Source of the DNA: Ruegeria conchae | GTDB taxonomy: Bacteria; Pseudomonadota; Alphaproteobacteria; Rhodobacterales; Rhodobacteraceae | Length of the DNA: 64,000 nt | Direction: 5' to 3' | Assembly: GCF_000192475.1 (NCBI RefSeq) | Contig: NZ_AEYW01000004.1 | Location: 62,001-126,000 of the forward strand | In this document: piece by piece, positions 1 through 8,013 of the stretch | How positions within the stretch are numbered: position 1 is the stretch's first letter | Layout: each line of letters opens with the position of its first letter | Position numbers and translations under genes: made by a program | The notes under the pieces: model-generated | What the model saw: the letters and a program-made list of their open reading frames with translations, nothing else | What the model was told of the DNA's origin: nothing | The model's database searches: none

Positions 1-534
1 CAGCATCGTCGCAATGGCGGCGGGCAGAGATTGAATGACCTGTGCCGGATGCGTGATGCGATCCCAATAGCGGCTGACCGGCTTGAAGGCGTCATTCACG
101 CCGAAGGTCGGGTCATAGTAGTTCTCCATCTGCTGCAGAACCGGATCAGGCAAGCGGGTGATGAATGTATCCCCGCACAGCATCAGCATCGGCAAGCGAT
201 TGGCATGGGCAAGCCCGGCGGCAGTCAGCAGATTCGCGGTACCGGGTCCCGCGCTGGCGGTGCAGAACATGAATCGCTGACGCAGCCACTGCTTGGCATA
301 TCCTGCGGCCGCGAATCCCATGCTCTGTTCATTCTGCCCACGATAGAGTGGCAACTCATCCCGCACGGTATTCAGGGCCTCTCCCAGGCAGGTCACGTTG
401 CCATGGCCGAAAATCCCGAAACCCCCGCCACATAAACGATATTCCTGTCCATCGATCTCGATAAATTGGTTCGACAGCCAGCGAATGATCGCCTGCGCCG
501 TTGTCAGGTAAACAGTGTCATGTTGCGCGGACAT
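1..534 (-). CDS. iolD: 3D-(3,5/4)-trihydroxycyclohexane-1,2-dione acylhydrolase, 3' part cut by window edge
   Basis: This is the first 178 codons of a thiamine-diphosphate enzyme; the gene runs off the left edge. IolD opens the ring of trihydroxycyclohexanedione in myo-inositol degradation. The N-terminal TPP-binding region matches the family: LTTAQAIIRWL near residue 10, IFGHGNV near 42, YRGQNEQ near 63, and a TASAGPGTANL segment near 94. The block DPVLQQMENYY and the KPVSRYWDRIT segment also match IolD as I remember the Bacillus protein. The ATG at 534-532 follows an AAAGGAG ribosome-binding site. It diverges from the dehydrogenase at 664 across a region holding a LacI-type operator. The call is firm from family motifs; only the missing C-terminal part cannot be judged. 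Confidence 0.9.
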   Translation of the reverse strand, partial: MSAQHDTVYLTTAQAIIRWLSNQFIEIDGQEYRLCGGGFGIFGHGNVTCLGEALNTVRDELPLYRGQNEQSMGFAAAGYAKQWLRQRFMFCTASAGPGTANLLTAAGLAHANRLPMLMLCGDTFITRLPDPVLQQMENYYDPTFGVNDAFKPVSRYWDRITHPAQVIQSLPAAIATML

Positions 535-581
535 GTCTGCGGGCTCCTTTAGGAAAATTGAGGTGCAATGCCGAATGCAGC

Positions 582-610
582 TTGCGAGAGTCCTATTCTC
601 ACGATACAAG
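582..610 (+). promoter_or_regulatory. Candidate sigma70 promoter for the inositol catabolic genes
   Basis: TTGCGA at 582-587 and TACAAG at 605-610 are separated by 17 bases. The LacI-type operator begins immediately downstream, where a bound repressor would block RNA polymerase. Inferred from spacing and position only. Confidence 0.4.
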
Positions 611-611
611 T

Positions 612-629
612 TTTGCAACCGGTTGCAAA
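612..629. promoter_or_regulatory. LacI-family operator, copy 1
   Basis: Perfect 18-bp palindrome TTTGCAACCGGTTGCAAA with the central CG typical of LacI-family sites. It lies between divergent iolD and the dehydrogenase at 664. An identical copy lies at 4912-4929 beside the LacI-type gene at 3830-4828, so that protein is the obvious binder. The pairing is inference; the sequence identity is seen directly. Confidence 0.85.
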
Positions 630-663
630 TGGTTTTCAAGAAAAAGCGGAGGAGGGCGTCGGA

Positions 664-1767
664 ATGGCAGATATCGGCATTGGCATTCTGGGCGGCGGGT
701 ATATGGGTAAGGCCCATGCGGTCGCCATGTCTTCGGTCGGGGCAGTGTTCAACACCGCTTTGCGCCCGCGACTTGAGATGGTGTGCGCATCCTCGCCAGA
801 AAGCGCCGAGCGTTATCGTCAGTCTTATGGATTCGCGCGTTCGACAGATAGCTGGCGCGAGCTTGTGAGCGATCCGAAGGTCGAGGCGGTTGTGATCGCC
901 ACCCCTCAGGAAACGCATCGCGAGATTGCTCTGGCAGCCTTTGCGCTGGGTAAGCCGGTTTTATGCGAGAAACCCCTGGGCGCATCGATGGAAGATGGCG
1001 ATGCCATGGTGGCTGCGGCAGAGGCCTCAGGTTTGACCAACATGGTCGGATTCAACTATATCCGCACACCCGCCAGCCAACATGCTCGTCAGTTGATCGC
1101 CAATGGTGAGATCGGTGACATCACATGGTTTCGCGGCGAGCATACCGAAGATTTTTATGCCGACCCGCAGGCACCGGCGACCTGGCGTACATCTGGAATG
1201 TCCAACGGGACGATGGGCGATCTAGCGCCACACATGATAAACGCGGCGCTAGCCCTAATTGGGCCAATCGAGCGCGTGATGGCCGAGGTTGAAACGGTTC
1301 ATAAAACCCGCCCGGGTGGTGAAGTGGATAACGACGATCACGCCCAGATGATGGTGCGCTTCGCGAACGGGGCGATGGGATCGATGTATTTCAGCCGCAT
1401 CGCGACCGGACGCAAGATGGGATACGCCTACGAGATCAGCGGCACCAAGGGTGCGATCCGGTTTGATCAGGAGGATCAGAACGCATTGTGGCTCTACCGC
1501 ATGGAAGGCCCCGAGTCCGAACGCGGCTTCCGCAAAATCCTGACCGGACCCGCCCATCCGGACTATGAGCCGTTCTGTCAGGGCCCTGGCCATGGCACGG
1601 GCTATCAGGATCAGATCATCATCGAAGCGCGTGATTTCCTGCGCGCGATCGAGACAGGCAAGCCGGTTTGGCCGACCTTCCGTGACGGGCATGAGGTCAA
1701 CCGGATCGTTGCTGCGGCGCTGGCGTCGTCGGCGGATGAAAACTGGAAAAACATCGAAGATTTCTGA
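664..1767 (+). CDS. Gfo/Idh/MocA-family NAD(P)-dependent dehydrogenase, probable inositol dehydrogenase
   Basis: 367-residue oxidoreductase with an N-terminal Rossmann fold (GILGGGYMGKAH around residues 7-18) and the family CEKP motif at about 101-104, followed by the usual alpha/beta C-terminal domain. The family oxidises sugars and inositols; in this cluster the likely substrate is myo- or scyllo-inositol, with 2-keto-inositol passed on to the IolE-like protein next door. The ATG at 664 has a GGAGGAGGG site 9-15 bases upstream; an earlier in-frame ATG at 568 would overlap the operator and lacks such a site. First gene of a three-gene unit. Which of the two Gfo/Idh/MocA proteins here is the true IolG cannot be told from motifs. 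Confidence 0.85.
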   Translation: MADIGIGILGGGYMGKAHAVAMSSVGAVFNTALRPRLEMVCASSPESAERYRQSYGFARSTDSWRELVSDPKVEAVVIATPQETHREIALAAFALGKPVLCEKPLGASMEDGDAMVAAAEASGLTNMVGFNYIRTPASQHARQLIANGEIGDITWFRGEHTEDFYADPQAPATWRTSGMSNGTMGDLAPHMINAALALIGPIERVMAEVETVHKTRPGGEVDNDDHAQMMVRFANGAMGSMYFSRIATGRKMGYAYEISGTKGAIRFDQEDQNALWLYRMEGPESERGFRKILTGPAHPDYEPFCQGPGHGTGYQDQIIIEARDFLRAIETGKPVWPTFRDGHEVNRIVAAALASSADENWKNIEDF

Positions 1768-1786
1768 GCATCGGAGACAAGACAAG

Positions 1787-2680
1787 ATGAGCATCAGAAT
1801 TGGTAATGCGCCCTGTTCCTGGGGCGTGGAATTCGCGCTGGACCCGCGCAATCCGCATTGGAAAACCGTTCTCAGCGACTGTGCCCAGGCTGGGTACAAG
1901 GGCATCGAACTGGGCCCAGTGGGCTTTATGCCTGAAGACCCAGCAGTTCTGGCCGATGCGCTTGCCGAGCATGATCTGGAATTGATCGGGGGCGTGGTGT
2001 TCCGCAACTATCATGACCCCAACGCGTGGGAGGATGTGCTGGATGCCACTCATCGTACCGCCCGCGCGTTGAAGGCGCATGGGGCACAGCATCTGGTGTT
2101 GATCGATGCGATCTCACCCCGTCGCGCACCAACCGCAGGTCGCGCCGATGAAGCCGAGCAGATGGATAAGGCCGAGTGGACGGCATATCGCGACCGGATC
2201 GCCGAAAGCGCACGCATTGGCGCGGAAGAATACGGGCTGACGGTGGGCATGCACGCCCATGCGGCAGGTTTCATGGACTTTGAGCCGGAACTCATTCGAT
2301 TGCTGGATGAAGTCGATGAAAACCTTCTGAAAATCTGCTTCGACACCGGGCATCATTCTTATGCCGGGTTTGATCCGGTTGGTTTCATGCAGCGCTACGT
2401 TGATCGGATCTCGTATATGCACTTCAAGGATATTTCGCCAACCGTGAAGGCGGATGTCATTGCCAACCGGACGGGCTTCTACCATGCCTGCGGGCAGGGG
2501 ATTTTCTGCAATCTGGGTGAAGGCGACGTAGACTTCCCGTCGGTCCGTCAGGTGCTGCTGGATGCAGGCTTCACCGGGTGGTGCACGGTTGAACAGGACT
2601 GCGATCCTACACTCGATCCTGATCCAGTCGGCGACGCGCGGAAGAACCGCGAATACCTCGAATCCATTGGTTTCAATTGA
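1787..2680 (+). CDS. iolE: 2-keto-myo-inositol dehydratase (IolE-type TIM barrel)
   Basis: 297-residue xylose-isomerase-like TIM-barrel protein starting IRIGNAPCSWGVE, the recognisable IolE opening. The metal-site region shows GMHAHAAGFM, CFDTGHH and MHFKDI, and the C-terminus has a TVEQDCD segment carrying a conserved glutamate. IolE removes water from 2-keto-myo-inositol to give the diketone that IolD hydrates, which fits the neighbours. It starts 19 bases after the preceding stop codon and ends 13 bases before the next start, so the three genes look like one transcript. Length is usual for IolE. Confidence 0.9.
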   Translation: MSIRIGNAPCSWGVEFALDPRNPHWKTVLSDCAQAGYKGIELGPVGFMPEDPAVLADALAEHDLELIGGVVFRNYHDPNAWEDVLDATHRTARALKAHGAQHLVLIDAISPRRAPTAGRADEAEQMDKAEWTAYRDRIAESARIGAEEYGLTVGMHAHAAGFMDFEPELIRLLDEVDENLLKICFDTGHHSYAGFDPVGFMQRYVDRISYMHFKDISPTVKADVIANRTGFYHACGQGIFCNLGEGDVDFPSVRQVLLDAGFTGWCTVEQDCDPTLDPDPVGDARKNREYLESIGFN

Positions 2681-2693
2681 GGAGGCCAAGACC

Positions 2694-3827
2694 ATGACCA
2701 AGCTGAAATGGGGCATGATTGGCGGCGGCGAAGGCAGCCAGATCGGACCGGCGCACCGCTTGGGCGCGCTGGCGGACGGGCATTTCGAATTCGCTGCTGG
2801 GGCGCTGGATCACCGGCCCGATGTTGGTCGCGAATACGCGCAAAGGCTGGGCATCGCGGCAGATCGTGCCTATGGCGATTGGACCGAGATGTTGGCAGGT
2901 GAGCGCGGACGCGAAGACCGGATCGATCTGGTCACCGTGGCCACGCCCAATGCCACGCATTTTGAGATCACCAAGGCATTCCTTGAGGCCGGGTTCAATG
3001 TGCTTTGCGAAAAACCCATGACCATGACCGTGGAGGAGGGCGAAGAGATCGTCAAAGTTGCCGAGAAATCCGGCAAGATTTGCGCGGTAAACTATTGCTA
3101 TTCGGCCTATCCGATGGTGCGTCAGGCCCGTGCGATGGTGCGCGCCGGTGAGATCGGCAAGGTCCGTCTTGTCGTCACCAATTTCAGCCATGGCCATCAT
3201 GGGGATGCCACTGATGCCGACAATCCGCGCGTCCGCTGGCGCTATGATCCGGCGATGGCGGGCGTGTCTGGGCAGTTCGCAGATTGTGGAATCCATGCAA
3301 TGCATATGGCTGGTTTTATCGCCGATGATGAGGTTGAGACTCTGTCGGCGGATTTCGCTTCAACCATCGGTAGCCGCGAGCTGGAAGATGACGCCATGGT
3401 CAACTTCCGGACACAGAAAGGCGCAGTTGGAAGGTTGTGGACTTCGTCTGTCGCCATCGGTCGGCAGCACGGGTTCGACATTCAGGTGTTTGGGGAAACA
3501 GGCGGCTTGCGCTGGGCGTCCGAGCAGCCAAATCAGTTGATCTATACGCCTGTTGGCGGTCGCATGCAGATCATCGAAAAAGGTGAGGGCGGTTTGCACG
3601 AAGAGGCTCAGCGCCTAAGCCGCGTGGCGATTGCGCATCCTGAAGGGTTCCCGTTGGCGGTTGCCAATATCTATTGCGATCTGGCGGATGCCATATCCGG
3701 AGATACCCGTGACGGTCTGCCGAATGCTGCAGACGGCGTGCGGTCGATGGCAGCGGTGCATACTGCGGTCGAGTCGGCAAAACAGGGCAGCGTGTGGATG
3801 GATGCGCGCCCACCGATGTTCCGATAA
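2694..3827 (+). CDS. Gfo/Idh/MocA-family oxidoreductase, second copy in the inositol cluster
   Basis: 377-residue dehydrogenase with a Rossmann glycine motif (MIGGGEGSQIG near residues 8-18), CEKP at 105-108 and a long C-terminal domain. GGAGG at 2681-2685 sets the ATG at 2694. Similarity to the gene at 664 is confined to family motifs, so this looks like a distinct enzyme rather than a recent duplicate. Inositol clusters often carry extra dehydrogenases for inositol epimers or methylated inositols; that role here is inference. It ends two bases from the convergent repressor gene. Confidence 0.8.
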   Translation: MTKLKWGMIGGGEGSQIGPAHRLGALADGHFEFAAGALDHRPDVGREYAQRLGIAADRAYGDWTEMLAGERGREDRIDLVTVATPNATHFEITKAFLEAGFNVLCEKPMTMTVEEGEEIVKVAEKSGKICAVNYCYSAYPMVRQARAMVRAGEIGKVRLVVTNFSHGHHGDATDADNPRVRWRYDPAMAGVSGQFADCGIHAMHMAGFIADDEVETLSADFASTIGSRELEDDAMVNFRTQKGAVGRLWTSSVAIGRQHGFDIQVFGETGGLRWASEQPNQLIYTPVGGRMQIIEKGEGGLHEEAQRLSRVAIAHPEGFPLAVANIYCDLADAISGDTRDGLPNAADGVRSMAAVHTAVESAKQGSVWMDARPPMFR

Positions 3828-3829
3828 AT

Positions 3830-4828
3830 TTAAGGGACGGGGCGCAACGTGCCCCGTTCCACCACCGAGCAGGGAAAGATGCGCGCTTCAGGGTATCGGT
3901 CAGGCTCGTTCAGGGTCGCCACCATCAACTCGATCGAGGAACTGACGATCTGGCGGATTGGCTGATGGATCGTGGTGAGGTCGATATTCTCCCACCGCGC
4001 CATTTCCATGTCGTTCAGGCCAATGATGCCAATATCCTCGGGCACGTTTAGGCCACTATCCAAAATCGCGGACAACACTCCGATGGACAATACGTCATCA
4101 CCGCAGAAATAGGCATCAGCCCGTTCAGACTTCAAAAGGCTCAGCATTTCCTGACGACCTGCGTCGAATGAGTAGGCCTCGGCAAATGAGCAGGTCACAG
4201 TGATCTGAGGGTGCAGCGCCATTTCTGACATGAAGCCCGCATGGCGATCTTGTGTAGAAGTTGCGGCTTCGGGTCCGCCAAGGAAGGCCACCTTTCCATA
4301 TCCGCGTGCAACAAGTTCGCGCGCCGCCATGCGCCCGCATTCCACGTTGTCGATGCCCACAACATGAACCTGGGGTGACGAAGAGGACCTGCCGAAACTG
4401 TGAACCACCGGTACACCTGCATCGCGAAACGCTTTGGCAAAACCAGGTGGCAACGTCGAGGATGCCACCACGACGCCATCAACCGAATACTGCCGTAACA
4501 TACGAACCGAGTTTGCCGGATCTACCTCATCGGTTAGGTTCACCAGCAACGGGCGCAGGCCGCGGTCCTGTAGACCGCGGGTAAAAAGGTCGAAGACTTC
4601 AAGAAAAATAGGGTTGTGAAAGTTGTTCGAGACCAGCCCGATCAGTTTTGTACGTCCTGTTGTCAGCGAGGACGCCAGGGCGTTTGGGCTGTATCCCAGC
4701 TCTCGCGCGGCCTTCTCAACCTTGCGACGCATTTTGTCGGAAACCGAGGCTCCATCGGTGAAAGTGCGCGACACAGCGGACCGGGAAACCCCCGCGCGTT
4801 CTGCAACCTCTTTCAATGTGACAGCCAT
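3830..4828 (-). CDS. LacI-family transcriptional repressor, likely inositol regulator
   Basis: 332 residues: an N-terminal LacI helix-turn-helix (VTLKEVAERAGVSRSAVSR, residues 3-21) with the hinge region SPNALASSLTTG near 47-58, then a periplasmic-binding-protein-like sensor domain with the family segments LIGLVSNNFHNPIF and GIIGLNDMEMARW. It sits between the catabolic unit and the importer, and identical palindromes precede both of those and lie within 100 bases of its own start, so autoregulation is possible. The inducer is probably inositol or a breakdown product; this is inferred from neighbours only. Confidence 0.88.
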   Translation of the reverse strand: MAVTLKEVAERAGVSRSAVSRTFTDGASVSDKMRRKVEKAARELGYSPNALASSLTTGRTKLIGLVSNNFHNPIFLEVFDLFTRGLQDRGLRPLLVNLTDEVDPANSVRMLRQYSVDGVVVASSTLPPGFAKAFRDAGVPVVHSFGRSSSSPQVHVVGIDNVECGRMAARELVARGYGKVAFLGGPEAATSTQDRHAGFMSEMALHPQITVTCSFAEAYSFDAGRQEMLSLLKSERADAYFCGDDVLSIGVLSAILDSGLNVPEDIGIIGLNDMEMARWENIDLTTIHQPIRQIVSSSIELMVATLNEPDRYPEARIFPCSVVERGTLRPVP

Positions 4829-4903
4829 ATTCCGCCTGACCTTTCTAAGTTTTTAGCAGCCCTTTTACCCGTATTCTCTGGCAGATACAGTATGAAACAC
4901 TTC

Positions 4904-4930
4904 TATTATGTTTTGCAACCGGTTGCAAAA
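4904..4930. promoter_or_regulatory. LacI-family operator, copy 2, with candidate -10 box
   Basis: The 18-bp palindrome TTTGCAACCGGTTGCAAA recurs exactly at 4912-4929. A TATTAT hexamer at 4904-4909 lies directly upstream, the same -10/operator order as at the catabolic promoter. It is upstream of the importer genes (start 5017) and 83 bases from the divergent repressor gene. No convincing -35 box is visible. Confidence 0.85.
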
Positions 4931-5016
4931 AGATATCAGATATGTTCTAAATCGAGTCGGAGAGGTTCGGAGAAAAAACCTCATTCCGGGAAAACGATAT
5001 GTTTTGGGAGGACATT

Positions 5017-5967
5017 ATGACTTCACTGACGAAGAAGCTGGCACTGGCCGCTGTCGTCGCAGCGACGCCTTTGATCGCAGCCACGAGCGCTGCGGCTGAG
5101 GGTGAGAAATACATTCTGGTTAGCCACGCCCCTGACAGCGACAGCTGGTGGAATACCATCAAGAATGGTATCGCGCTTGCGGGCGACCAGATGGGTGTCG
5201 AGGTTGAATATCGCAACCCGCCTACCGGCGACCTTGCCGATATGGCGCGGATCATCGATCAGGCCGCGGCCTCGGGACCGAATGGGATCATTACCACGCT
5301 GGCGGACTATGACGTGTTGAGTGGTCCAATCAAATCGGCCGTGGATTCGGGTGTAGACGTGATCATCATGAATACCGGCACCCCGGATCAAGCGCGTGAA
5401 GTTGGCGCTCTGATGTATGTTGGTCAGCCCGAATATGACGCCGGCTTCGCCGCAGGCCAGCGGGCCAAAGGCGACGGAATCGGCTCGTTCCTGTGCGTGA
5501 ACCACTATATCGTGCAACCCTCCAGCCAGGAACGCTGCCAGGGTTTTGCAGACGGTCTGGGGATCGAACTGGGCGATCAGATGATTGACGCCGGTCAGGA
5601 CCCTGCCGAAATTAAGAACCGTGTGCTGGCCTATCTGTCGGCGAATCCGGATACGGATGCCGTGCTGACGCTTGGCCCGACCTCGGCTGATCCGACTATC
5701 CTGGCCCTGGAAGAAAACGGCATGGCTGGTGACATCTATTTCGGCACCTTCGATTTGGGTGGTGAAATCGTCAAAGGCATCAAGTCCGGCGTGATCCAGT
5801 GGGGTATCGACCAGCAACCCTTCCTGCAGGCATATCTGCCGGTTGTTGTTATGGCAAACTACCACCGCTACGGTGTTCTACCAGGCAACAACATCAACTC
5901 GGGCCCCGGTTTCGTAACTGCAGACGGTCTGAGCAAAATCGAAGAATTCGCTGGCGAGTACCGCTAA
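5017..5967 (+). CDS. ABC transporter periplasmic sugar (inositol)-binding protein
   Basis: 316 residues with a clear signal peptide (lysines at positions 5-6, hydrophobic core, cleavage after about ATSAAA) and a Peripla_BP_4/ribose-binding-like fold: segments DSDSWWNTIKNG, IDQAAASGPNGII and FGTFDLGGEIV. It captures the sugar in the periplasm for the permease and ATPase that follow. Of several possible starts, ATG 5017 has GGGAGGA at the right distance. The shared operator with the iol genes makes inositol the likely ligand. A terminator-like hairpin after it may raise its expression over the membrane parts. Confidence 0.88.
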   Translation: MTSLTKKLALAAVVAATPLIAATSAAAEGEKYILVSHAPDSDSWWNTIKNGIALAGDQMGVEVEYRNPPTGDLADMARIIDQAAASGPNGIITTLADYDVLSGPIKSAVDSGVDVIIMNTGTPDQAREVGALMYVGQPEYDAGFAAGQRAKGDGIGSFLCVNHYIVQPSSQERCQGFADGLGIELGDQMIDAGQDPAEIKNRVLAYLSANPDTDAVLTLGPTSADPTILALEENGMAGDIYFGTFDLGGEIVKGIKSGVIQWGIDQQPFLQAYLPVVVMANYHRYGVLPGNNINSGPGFVTADGLSKIEEFAGEYR

Positions 5968-5978
5968 TTCTTTAAACG

Positions 5979-6008
5979 CGGGCACCCTGAGCATGGGGTG
6001 CCCGTTTT
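5979..6008 (+). terminator. Hairpin plus T-run inside the importer operon
   Basis: Arms CGGGCACCC (5979-5987) and GGGTGCCCG (5996-6004) pair perfectly and are followed by TTTT. It lies between the binding-protein and permease genes. Such structures usually cause partial termination or protect the upstream mRNA so that the binding protein is made in excess. Confidence 0.7.
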
Positions 6009-6053
6009 GACTTTCAGACGCAAAATCACTGCATAACTCGGAGGGGCGTTCTT

Positions 6054-7178
6054 ATGAGCGAGTCTGCTCAAAATACGGCTGTAACCGACGAACGGATCAA
6101 AGAGATTTCTCCGCTGCGCAAGGCGCTGATCCGGCCGGAACTTGGCGGAATGGTCGGCACGGTCGCTGTGTTCACCTTTTTCCTGCTCTTTGCTTTCGAC
6201 AGCGGGATGTTTAACGCACAGGGCATGATGAACTGGTCGGTTGTATCAGCGCAGTTCATGATCATTGCCGTGGGTGCTTGTCTTCTGATGATCGCCGGTG
6301 AGTTTGACCTGTCAGTCGGTTCGATGATCGGCTTTTCAGGGATGATGATCGCAATCTTTTCGGTCACACTGGCCTGGCCGGTCTGGATGGCCATCATCGT
6401 TACCTTCGCCATGGCATTGGCAATTGGCGCGCTGAATGGTTGGATCGTGATCCGTACAGGGCTTCCCAGCTTCATTGTCACCCTGGCCTTCTTGTTTATC
6501 CTGCGTGGTTTCACAATCTTCCTGCCGCAGGTGATCGAACGCAAAACCATCATTGGTGGTGTAAAGGACGCGGCCGAGGGTGATTGGCTGGCGCCAATCT
6601 TTGGCGGCAAAATCCTGCAAGGTTTCTTTCAGTGGATGGGGGACGCCGGGATCATCGCCGTGTTCGAACGCGGCACGCGTCAAGGTCAGCCCGTCGTGGA
6701 TGGGGTTCCGATGCTGATTGTCTGGGCGATCGTGTTGATCATCTTTGGCCATGTGTTGCTGACCAAAACCAAATTCGGAAACTGGATTTTCGCGTCGGGT
6801 GGTGATGCTGAGGCGGCCCGTAACTCGGGTGTTCCCGTGAACCGGGTCAAAATTCTGATGTTCATGTTCACCGCCTTCTGCGCCACGATCTTCGCCGTCT
6901 GTCAGGTCATGGAGTTCGGATCCGCTGGTGCCGATCGGGGTCTGCTGAAAGAGTTCGAAGCGATCATTGCCGTTGTCATCGGTGGCGCGCTTCTGACCGG
7001 AGGCTACGGTTCGGTTCTGGGTGCTGCGCTTGGCGCGTTGATCTTTGGCGTCGTGCAGCAGGGCTTGTTCTTTGCCGGGGTCGAAAGCTCACTGTTCCGG
7101 GTGTTCCTGGGTGTGATCCTTCTGGGGGCCGTGATCCTTAACACCTATATTCGCCGCATCATCACAGGGGAGCGTTGA
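6054..7178 (+). CDS. ABC transporter sugar permease (RbsC/FrcC type)
   Basis: 374-residue polytopic inner-membrane protein of the BPD_transp_2 family, about ten hydrophobic segments. The family signature region GEFDLSVGSMIGFSGM lies near residue 83 and the coupling region ASGGDAEAARNSGVPV near 250. It forms the channel of the importer as a presumed dimer. Preceded by a GGAGG-like site at 6040 and followed after a single base by the ATPase gene. Confidence 0.88.
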   Translation: MSESAQNTAVTDERIKEISPLRKALIRPELGGMVGTVAVFTFFLLFAFDSGMFNAQGMMNWSVVSAQFMIIAVGACLLMIAGEFDLSVGSMIGFSGMMIAIFSVTLAWPVWMAIIVTFAMALAIGALNGWIVIRTGLPSFIVTLAFLFILRGFTIFLPQVIERKTIIGGVKDAAEGDWLAPIFGGKILQGFFQWMGDAGIIAVFERGTRQGQPVVDGVPMLIVWAIVLIIFGHVLLTKTKFGNWIFASGGDAEAARNSGVPVNRVKILMFMFTAFCATIFAVCQVMEFGSAGADRGLLKEFEAIIAVVIGGALLTGGYGSVLGAALGALIFGVVQQGLFFAGVESSLFRVFLGVILLGAVILNTYIRRIITGER

Positions 7179-7179
7179 T

Positions 7180-7968
7180 ATGAATCCCGAACATGCACCC
7201 ATCATCCAGATGAAGAACATCGAAAAGCACTTTGGCAGCGTGATCGCACTGGCAGGTGTCTCGGTGGATGTGTTCCCCGGTGAATGTCATTGTCTTCTTG
7301 GCGATAACGGCGCGGGTAAGTCGACCTTCATCAAGACTATGTCCGGGGTACACCAGCCCACGCATGGCGAGATTCTGTTTGAAGGCCATCCCATGCATTT
7401 CGCGGACCCGCGCGATGCGATCGAAGCCGGGATCGCGACAGTCCACCAGCATCTGGCGATGATCCCTCTGATGTCGGTTTCTCGCAACTTCTTCATGGGC
7501 AACGAGCCGGTCAAGAAGGTCGGTCCTATCCAGCTTTTCGATCATGACTATGCCAACAAGGTCACGATGGAAGAAATGAAGAAGATGGGCATCAACCTGC
7601 GTGGACCCGATCAAGCGGTTGGCACGTTATCGGGTGGTGAACGCCAAACTGTTGCCATTGCGCGTGCTGTGCATTTCGGGGCTAAGGTGTTGATCTTGGA
7701 CGAACCGACTTCGGCCCTTGGTGTGCGCCAAACGGCCAACGTGCTGGCGACGATCGACAAAGTGCGCAAGCAGGGCATTGCCGTTGTCTTCATCACCCAT
7801 AACGTTCGTCATGCATTGGCAGTGGGTGACCGATTCACGGTTCTAAACCGTGGCCAGACGCTAGGCACAGCGCAGCGTGGCCAGATCACCCCGGAAGAGC
7901 TGCAGGACCTGATGGCCGGTGGTCAGGAAATGGTCGAGTTGGAAGGCAGCTTGGGCGGAACTGTTTGA
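7180..7968 (+). CDS. ABC transporter sugar ATPase, single nucleotide-binding domain (FrcA-like)
   Basis: 262 residues. Walker A GDNGAGKS near residue 45, signature LSGGERQ near 149, Walker B VLILDEPT near 169, and the switch histidine in VFITHN near 206. Powers the inositol/sugar importer. Most CUT2 importers use an RbsA-type protein with two fused ATPase domains of about 500 residues; here only one is present, as in the FrcA group, so a homodimer is expected. No break or second half is seen downstream, so the short form appears natural. Confidence 0.88.
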   Translation: MNPEHAPIIQMKNIEKHFGSVIALAGVSVDVFPGECHCLLGDNGAGKSTFIKTMSGVHQPTHGEILFEGHPMHFADPRDAIEAGIATVHQHLAMIPLMSVSRNFFMGNEPVKKVGPIQLFDHDYANKVTMEEMKKMGINLRGPDQAVGTLSGGERQTVAIARAVHFGAKVLILDEPTSALGVRQTANVLATIDKVRKQGIAVVFITHNVRHALAVGDRFTVLNRGQTLGTAQRGQITPEELQDLMAGGQEMVELEGSLGGTV

Positions 7969-7976
7969 GCTTATTA

Positions 7977-8013
7977 CACCCCGCTGGCTGTACTGGCGGG
8001 GTGGCTACTTTTT
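7977..8013 (+). terminator. Rho-independent terminator after the importer operon
   Basis: CACCCCGC (7977-7984) pairs with GCGGGGTG (7996-8003) over an 11-base loop, followed by GCTACTTTTT. It separates the convergent importer and DUF3833 operons. The last T residues overlap the end of the neighbouring gene. Confidence 0.75.

Noticed and set aside
5023..5865. 280-codon open frame on the minus strand opposite the sugar-binding protein
   Set aside because: Shadow of a well-supported gene with signal peptide and SD; no motifs.
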